Source of the DNA: Massilia yuzhufengensis
Lineage (GTDB): Bacteria > Pseudomonadota > Gammaproteobacteria > Burkholderiales > Burkholderiaceae_D
Assembly: GCF_900112225.1 (NCBI RefSeq)
Contig: NZ_FOLD01000008.1
Location: 1 to 64,000, forward strand
Direction: 5' to 3'
DNA length: 64,000 bases
The position numbers were made by a program, and so were the translations under genes. The notes beneath the pieces were generated by a model, which saw only the letters and a program-made list of their open reading frames with translations, did no database searches and had not been told where the DNA came from. This document shows positions 55,589 to 64,000 of this stretch, one piece after another; positions within the stretch are counted from its first letter, which is position 1; each line of letters starts with the position of its first letter.

Positions 55589-56365
55589 ATGTGCCAGCTC
55601 CTCGGAATGAATTGCAACGTCCCCACGGACATCGTCTTCTCCTTTACCGGTTTTGCCCACCGTGGCGGCCGCACCGATACCCACCATGACGGCTGGGGCA
55701 TCGCCTTCTTCGAGGGCAAGGGCGTGCGCCACTTCGTCGACCACCAGGCCGCCATCGCCTCCCCGATCGCCGAACTGATCAAGCGCTACCCGATCAAGTC
55801 GACCAATGTCATCGCGCATATCCGCAAGGCCACGCAGGGTCACGTGGCGCTCGAGAACTGCCATCCCTTCGTGCGCGAGATGTGGGGCCGCTACTGGGTG
55901 TTCGCGCACAACGGCGACCTGAAGGATTTCGCGCCCGCCCTGCACGGGCCGTTCCGCCCCGTGGGCACCACCGACAGCGAGCTGGCCTTCTGCTGGCTGA
56001 TGCAGAGCCTGCGCGAGGAGTTCGGCGACGGCTCGTCCGGCACCGCGCCCACCTTGCCCGAGCTGCACGCCGCGCTCGGACGCCTGGTGCCGCAAGTGGC
56101 CGCGCACGGCACCTTCAACATGATGCTGTCGGACGGCACCGCGCTGTTCACCCATTGCTCGACCAAGCTGTGCTACGTGGTGCGCAAGTACCCGTTCGTG
56201 ACCGCCAGCCTGTCCGACGAAGACCTGTCGGTGGACTTTTCGGAAGTGACCACGCCGGACGACCGGGTGGCCATCATTGTGACCGAACCGCTCACCACGA
56301 ATGAAACCTGGACCCATTTCGCGCCGGGCGAGCTGATGCTCTTCGTGGATGGCCTGCCACAGTAA
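55589..56365 (+). CDS. class II glutamine amidotransferase (YafJ/EgtC-like)
   Basis: The 258-residue protein is a stand-alone Ntn-type amidotransferase. Cys2 (MCQLLGMN) is the nucleophile. GFAHRGGRTDTHHDGWGIAFF, HIRKATQGHV and FAHNGDL complete the glutaminase site. The synthase domain of larger enzymes is absent. The substrate is not known; related proteins act in ergothioneine or peptide-like amide metabolism, but no such genes are near. Confidence 0.88.
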   Translation: MCQLLGMNCNVPTDIVFSFTGFAHRGGRTDTHHDGWGIAFFEGKGVRHFVDHQAAIASPIAELIKRYPIKSTNVIAHIRKATQGHVALENCHPFVREMWGRYWVFAHNGDLKDFAPALHGPFRPVGTTDSELAFCWLMQSLREEFGDGSSGTAPTLPELHAALGRLVPQVAAHGTFNMMLSDGTALFTHCSTKLCYVVRKYPFVTASLSDEDLSVDFSEVTTPDDRVAIIVTEPLTTNETWTHFAPGELMLFVDGLPQ

Positions 56366-56477
56366 TCATGGCACAATGGCAAAAATATCATCCTTCCTCC
56401 GATAAATTAGTGCCAATAAGCCACTAAATCTGACGGATACGGTAAAGTAGGGATGTTCGCGAGCCCAACCAGACGAC

Positions 56478-57755
56478 ATGACCGATACCGCCAGCCTTGA
56501 CCAGGCCAACCAGCCGCTGAAATTGCGCAATTTTTACCTCGGGCGCCAGCCGGTGCTCGACCGTAACCAGGCGCTGTTCGGCTATGAACTGCTGTTCCGC
56601 GGCAGTGCGCAGGGCCCGGCGCAGATCGAATCGGGCCTGTCGGCCAGCGCCAGCGTGATCCATCACGCGTCGCAGCTGGGCCTGGCGCGCGCGATCGGCG
56701 ACGCCACCGCCTTCATCAACGTCGACACCGACGTGCTCATGAGCGACATGTTCGCCTTCCTGCCACGCGAGCGCACCGTGCTCGAGATCGTGCGCTCGGT
56801 CGAGCCGAACGATGCCGTCATCCAGCGCATGACCGAACTGTCCTCGCATGGCTTCCGCTTCGCCGCCGAAGCATCGGCCCACGGTGCTTCGCTGGCGCGC
56901 CTGCTGCCCGTGATCGACTACGTCAAGATGGACTTGCGCGAGCTGCCGGTGGTGACCCTGCTGTCGCTGGCCCCGCGCCTGCGCGGCACGGGCAAGCGCC
57001 TGGTGGCCGAAAAGGTCGAGACCCACAACGAATACCGCACCTGCCTGGACATCGGCTTCGATTACTTCCAGGGCTATTATTTCGCCAAGCCGACCGTCAT
57101 CGCCGGCCGCAAGCTCTCGCCTTCGCAGGCGGCGGTGATGGACCTGATGAACCTGGTGACCTCGGACGCCGACAACGCCGAGATCGAGCGCGCGGTGAAG
57201 AAGGACATCACCCTCGGCCTGAACCTGCTGCGCCTGGTGAACACGCCGGCCGCAGGAAGCGGGCGCCGCATCGAATCGATCAGCCAGGCTATCATGCTGC
57301 TGGGCCGCCGCCAGCTGCAGCGCTGGCTGCAGATCCTGCTGTACGCCGAACCGGGCGTGCGCGGCCACAACCTGAGCCCGCTCCTGATGCTGGCGACGAC
57401 GCGCGCGCGCCTGATGGAACTGCTCGCGCAGCGCCTGCGCCCGGGGCAGCGCAATGTGGCCGACGTGGCCTTCACGGTGGGCATGATGTCGCTGATGGAT
57501 ACGCTGTTCTGCATTCCGATGCAGGACATCGTCGAACAGATCCCGGTCATCGACGAAGTGCGCCACGCACTGCTGGTGCGCCGCGGCTTCTTCGGCGAGC
57601 TGCTGCGTTTGGCGGAATCGATCGAACGCATGGAAGATGCGCAGGACGAGGTGATGCCGGCGCTGCACGAGTTGTCGATCGACGGGGATGACCTGGCCGA
57701 GCTCGAGGTGAATGCCTTCGAGTGGAGCGACAAGGTTGTGCGGTACGCGATTTGA
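56478..57755 (+). CDS. EAL-HDOD signalling protein (YuxH type)
   Basis: The 425-residue protein joins an EAL-like domain (about 17-215, with YLGRQPVLDRNQALFGYELLFRG) to a C-terminal HDOD domain (about 220-400, LGLNLLRLVNTPAAGSGRRIESISQAIMLLGRRQLQRWL). The EAL motif reads ELLFR and other catalytic residues look unconserved, so it probably binds but does not cleave cyclic-di-GMP, or acts as a protein-interaction module. This is the layout of YuxH proteins. It is monocistronic and faces metH. Confidence 0.88.
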   Translation: MTDTASLDQANQPLKLRNFYLGRQPVLDRNQALFGYELLFRGSAQGPAQIESGLSASASVIHHASQLGLARAIGDATAFINVDTDVLMSDMFAFLPRERTVLEIVRSVEPNDAVIQRMTELSSHGFRFAAEASAHGASLARLLPVIDYVKMDLRELPVVTLLSLAPRLRGTGKRLVAEKVETHNEYRTCLDIGFDYFQGYYFAKPTVIAGRKLSPSQAAVMDLMNLVTSDADNAEIERAVKKDITLGLNLLRLVNTPAAGSGRRIESISQAIMLLGRRQLQRWLQILLYAEPGVRGHNLSPLLMLATTRARLMELLAQRLRPGQRNVADVAFTVGMMSLMDTLFCIPMQDIVEQIPVIDEVRHALLVRRGFFGELLRLAESIERMEDAQDEVMPALHELSIDGDDLAELEVNAFEWSDKVVRYAI

Positions 57756-57773
57756 CGCGCGCTGAACGCTGTA

Positions 57774-57806
57774 CGTAGGGTGGACGGGAGACCCGTCCAC
57801 CCTACG
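57774..57806. repeat. 15-bp perfect inverted repeat between converging genes
   Basis: CGTAGGGTGGACGGG / CCCGTCCACCCTACG (57774-57788, 57792-57806) with an AGA loop forms a near-uninterrupted hairpin. A second repeat (GACAGCC / GGCTGTC, 57806-57832) overlaps its edge. It lies between the stops of the EAL-HDOD gene and metH and may end transcription from both sides. No T-run follows. Similar GGGTGG hairpins are frequent in Burkholderiales genomes as dispersed repeats, to my recollection. Confidence 0.65.
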
Positions 57807-57862
57807 ACAGCCTCCTGGCGCCAACGGCTGTCAGACAGACCGTCCCGGCGCCGCACAACAGC

Positions 57863-61633
<3,771 letters not shown>

Positions 61634-61694
61634 GTGGGCGTCTTTCTCGATAAGCGGCTTGACAGGCCGTTACTGTTGGGCGGTCTGAAATTAT

Positions 61695-61790
61695 ACGTCA
61701 TGACGTCCGGTCGCTCCGGGATGCACCAAAATGCGGTTTTGCGTTTGTATCTTTATGTATGGAAATCGTAGACTGTTACACGGTGTTACA
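61695..61790. promoter_or_regulatory. metH-brnA divergent control region with repeats
   Basis: The 251-bp gap between metH and the BrnA-like gene contains a 12-bp perfect palindrome ACGTCATGACGT (61695-61706) and direct repeats TGTTACA (61774-61780, 61784-61790) exactly 10 bp apart, with a further GTTACA at 61817-61822. One-turn spacing is typical of OmpR-family binding. The regulators are unknown; roles are inferred. Confidence 0.4.
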
Positions 61791-61884
61791 AAACCCGGCA
61801 CATCCGCAATCTTTACGTTACATACACGGACGACAATTAACCCCGTCGCCACAGTGTTGGCGCAGCTTTTAACGGGATGATTGC

Positions 61885-62115
61885 ATGAACAAAGAATATG
61901 AGCCGGATTGGGATCAATCGGTGAACCGCATTGAAGAGCCGGCATTTGCCGTCAAGCCGCAGACGATCAATGGTGTGAAGCAGATCGTGACGATCCGCCT
62001 GGACGTGGACATGCTGGAATGGTTCAAGTCGGCGGGCCCGGGTTACCAGACCCGTATCAACCAGGTGCTGCGCGAATACATGGATGCGCAGCGCACGGAA
62101 GCACAAGAGAAGTGA
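61885..62115 (+). CDS. orphan BrnA-like (DUF4415) antitoxin
   Basis: The 76-residue protein ends in a ribbon-helix-helix-like segment, VTIRLDVDMLEWFKSAGPGYQTRINQVLREYMDAQ, characteristic of BrnA/DUF4415 antitoxins. Such proteins usually pair with a BrnT toxin encoded upstream, but no toxin-like gene is found in the 250 bp before it, nor after it. It may therefore act as a free-standing DNA-binding regulator. AACGGGA serves as ribosome binding site. Confidence 0.75.
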   Translation: MNKEYEPDWDQSVNRIEEPAFAVKPQTINGVKQIVTIRLDVDMLEWFKSAGPGYQTRINQVLREYMDAQRTEAQEK

Positions 62116-62155
62116 TGATCGGGGCGGATGCCCCGATTTTTATTTGGCGGATGGT

Positions 62156-63103
62156 TTACGAGAAGTTCAGCCCGGCCAGCGGGAAGCTTTTCAGGAACTC
62201 CGCAGCCGGCAGGCGCTTGCCGCCCGGCTTTTGCAGTTCGGTCATGCGCAGCGCGCCTTCGCCGCAGGCCACCACGATGCCGCCGGCATCGGCCGCCAGT
62301 ACCTGGCCCGGTGTACCGCTGCCAGGCGCCAGTTCGGCATTCCACACCTTCACCGTCACGCCATCGACCAGCCCGTGCGCGCCCGGGAAGGGATTGAAGG
62401 CCCGCACCCGGCGCCACAGCAGCTCGGCCGGCAGGGTGAAGTCCAGCCTGGCTTCTTCCTTGGCGATTTTCGCGGCATAGGTCACGCCCTGTTCCGGCTG
62501 CGGCGTGGCCGGCAGCCCGCCCGCCTCCATCTTGCGCAGCGCATCGACGATCATGCGCGCGCCCAGCGCGGCCAGCTTGTCGTGCAGGCTGCCGGTGGTG
62601 TCGGTGGCCGCGATGGCCACGCGCTCCATCAGCATCATCGGCCCGGTGTCGAGGCCTTCTTCCATGCCCATGATGGTCACGCCGGTTTCCAGGTCGCCGG
62701 CTTCGATCGCGCGGTGGATCGGCGCCGCGCCGCGCCAGCGCGGCAGGAGCGAACCGTGGATATTGATGCAGGGCTTGATGTCCAGGGTGCTGGTCGGCAG
62801 GATCAGGCCATAGGCCGCCACCACCATCACGTCGTACTCGAGCGCCAGCAGGCGCTCGTGGGCGGCGCGGGCTTCCTGCGCGCGCTGTGGGTCCTTGGCG
62901 TCCATGCGCAGCGACAGCGGCTGGGCGACGGGGATGCCGTGCGCCAGCGCGTATTGCTTCACGCTCGACGCCTGCAACTGCATGCCGCGCCCGGCGGGAC
63001 GGTCGGGCTGGGTCAGGACCAGGGGGATCTCGAAGCCTGCCTCGTGCAGGGCACGCAGGGCGACGGCGGCGAACTCGGGGGTGCCGGCGAAAACGACTTT
63101 CAT
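62156..63103 (-). CDS. fmt: methionyl-tRNA formyltransferase
   Basis: The 315-residue enzyme formylates initiator Met-tRNA using 10-formyltetrahydrofolate. It has [21 protein letters not shown], the catalytic loop [23 protein letters not shown] and the C-terminal OB-like domain (about 210-315). ATG 63103 matches the family start. It lies 11 bp after def on the same strand, the usual def-fmt pair. Confidence 0.95.
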   Translation of the reverse strand: MKVVFAGTPEFAAVALRALHEAGFEIPLVLTQPDRPAGRGMQLQASSVKQYALAHGIPVAQPLSLRMDAKDPQRAQEARAAHERLLALEYDVMVVAAYGLILPTSTLDIKPCINIHGSLLPRWRGAAPIHRAIEAGDLETGVTIMGMEEGLDTGPMMLMERVAIAATDTTGSLHDKLAALGARMIVDALRKMEAGGLPATPQPEQGVTYAAKIAKEEARLDFTLPAELLWRRVRAFNPFPGAHGLVDGVTVKVWNAELAPGSGTPGQVLAADAGGIVVACGEGALRMTELQKPGGKRLPAAEFLKSFPLAGLNFS

Positions 63104-63114
63104 GGGGGCCGCGA

Positions 63115-63660
63115 TCAGTAGCGGCGGCCGGCGGACCTCAGGGCGGCTTCGCGCTCGGCGCCGCGCTCTTCCTTCTGCAGCTTGGCCTTGATGCGGTTGC
63201 GCTTGAGCGGCGACAGGTATTCGACGAAGACCTTGCCCACCAGGTGGTCCATCTCGTGCTGGATGCACACGGCCAGCAGGCCGTCGGCCTCGACCTCGAA
63301 CTCCTTGCCTTCGACGTCGAAGGCCTTGCACTTGACGCGCGCATGGCGCTCGACGCCGTCGTACACGCCCGGCACCGACAGGCAGCCTTCGTCGTACACC
63401 AGCTTGTCGTCGCTGGCCCAGGTGATTTCCGGGTTGATGAAGACGATCAGCTGGTCGTTGGTCTCGGACACGTCGATGGTGATCACGCGCTCGTGCACAT
63501 CCACCTGGGTGGCAGCCAGGCCGACGCCCGGTGCGTCGTACATGGTCTCGGCCATGTCCTTGACCAGCTGGCGCAGGCGCTCGGTGCCGAATTCGGTAAC
63601 CGGCTTGGCGAGCTTGTGCAGGCGCGGGTCAGGGTAGCGGAGGATAGTGAGTAAGGCCAT
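63115..63660 (-). CDS. def: peptide deformylase
   Basis: The 181-residue metalloenzyme removes the N-formyl group of new proteins. The three conserved motifs are present: [16 protein letters not shown] (metal Cys) and QHEMDHL (metal His residues and catalytic Glu). Asn/Asp variants in [13 protein letters not shown] are normal. It is the first gene of def-fmt, transcribed away from the gene cut by the right window edge. Confidence 0.96.
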   Translation of the reverse strand: MALLTILRYPDPRLHKLAKPVTEFGTERLRQLVKDMAETMYDAPGVGLAATQVDVHERVITIDVSETNDQLIVFINPEITWASDDKLVYDEGCLSVPGVYDGVERHARVKCKAFDVEGKEFEVEADGLLAVCIQHEMDHLVGKVFVEYLSPLKRNRIKAKLQKEERGAEREAALRSAGRRY

Positions 63661-63925
63661 AGTCAGGGAGAGTCAGGGGTGGATATCAGTTCAATAAGAG
63701 TCGGGCCAGCACGAACAGAAATGCAACACATTCCCGGCCTGGCAGGACGCGGTTTGTCTTGCTAGTTCCAGGAATTGTGTGCAGAATTTGATTCAGTACG
63801 GCAACCCTTTTACGGTAGAAGGGAGCGGCGCATCGTGCTGTCTCGTGCAGTTTCTTGCGGCAGGCCAGCGGAAAGAACCGCGGGCTGCCAGCCATCCGGT
63901 GTCAAAGCCACAACTTACGGACGCA
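63661..63925. other. def upstream intergenic region
   Basis: The 265-bp divergent gap must hold promoters for def-fmt and for the partial gene to the right. I see no gene and no convincing promoter or operator in it. Confidence 0.5.
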
Positions 63926-63940
63926 ATGACGGACGTTTCA

Positions 63941-64000
63941 ATGAAAAATTTTAGCACAGTCGCGACCCGTGCTGCTGCCGTGGCGCTCGTTGCGTGTGCC
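63941..64000 (+). CDS. 5' end of exported protein, cut by window edge
   Basis: Only 20 codons are visible. They begin MKNFSTVATRAAAVALVACA, which looks like a signal peptide. An in-frame ATG at 63926 would add five residues. Genes divergent from def in Burkholderiales commonly encode a LysM-domain exported protein followed by dprA, so that identity is a guess from context only. Confidence 0.45.
   Translation, partial: MKNFSTVATRAAAVALVACA

Noticed and set aside
56369-56380. TGGCACAATGGC as sigma-54 promoter of the EAL-HDOD gene
   Set aside because: The distance between GG and GC is 7 bases rather than the required 10, so the element cannot work as a sigma-54 promoter.
56407-56427. Imperfect inverted repeat TTAGTG / CACTAA before the EAL-HDOD gene
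   Set aside because: Arms are short with a mismatch and lie in AT-rich DNA, so chance is a sufficient explanation.
61695-61706. ACGTCATGACGT as a MetJ box before metH
   Set aside because: MetJ boxes are tandem AGACGTCT units and MetJ is a gammaproteobacterial regulator; a single different palindrome does not support it.
61634-61884. Cobalamin or SAH riboswitch upstream of metH
   Set aside because: I looked for the conserved B12-box and SAH core in the leader and saw neither.

Overview
The window looks like chromosomal DNA of a GC-rich betaproteobacterium in Burkholderiales, most probably Oxalobacteraceae (Massilia/Telluria-like). I infer this from gene content and order, not from a database search. 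The main clues are gshA-gshB followed by a truncated regulatory PTS, a porin-glnK-amtB operon, the rsmB-DUF4390-ntrY-ntrX block, metX-metW, and DUF1840, DUF3567 and DUF4390 family proteins. Almost everything is core housekeeping sequence. I see no tRNA, CRISPR array, prophage or complete insertion sequence.

Layout: 1-282 is the end of an rRNA operon (5S rRNA and its terminator). 283-520 is palindromic non-coding DNA. 570-12778 holds a DUF1840 protein, a lipoprotein/ABC exporter operon, the ComM-like ATPase YifB, membrane proteins, a CAP-DUF4214 lipoprotein and a B12-dependent ribonucleotide reductase, followed by ubiK. 13142-15914 is a nitrogen-limitation module: an NtrC site, a sigma-54 promoter, a porin, PII and an ammonium channel. 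16171-24424 carries glutathione synthesis (gshA, gshB), EIIA-HPr-EI of a PTS without permease, and metX-metW. 24570-31177 has a secreted M48 protease, a pseudouridine synthase, a 994-residue Ig-repeat protein, xthA and pyrE. 31315-34610 is gatCAB, divergent from the elongasome operon mreBCD-mrdA-rodA-rlpA (34936-41975). 41988-43094 holds two unrecognised secreted proteins with lower GC. 43141-49260 is a tightly coupled minus-strand run (argS, SPOR protein, dsbA, SDR, birA, coaX, SPOR protein) with four-base stop/start overlaps. 49438-55488 is rsmB-DUF4390-ntrY-ntrX, a CobW-like fragment and a DUF3567 gene behind a strong sigma-32-like promoter. 55589-63660 contains a glutamine amidotransferase, an EAL-HDOD protein, metH, an orphan BrnA-like antitoxin, fmt and def. 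A gene truncated by the window edge starts at about 63941.

How the parts work together: the NtrC/sigma-54 module and the NtrYX pair point to two layers of nitrogen or envelope control. metX-metW and metH belong to one pathway, and MetH and the ribonucleotide reductase both need cobalamin. MreBCD, PBP2, RodA and RlpA with two further SPOR proteins make cell-wall growth a major theme. The least ordinary items are the NtrX without an AAA+ domain, the CobW-like fragment with a broken P-loop behind it, the sigma-32 promoter at DUF3567, the two low-GC secreted proteins, and a family of palindromic intergenic repeats. I found no clear complete novel system.
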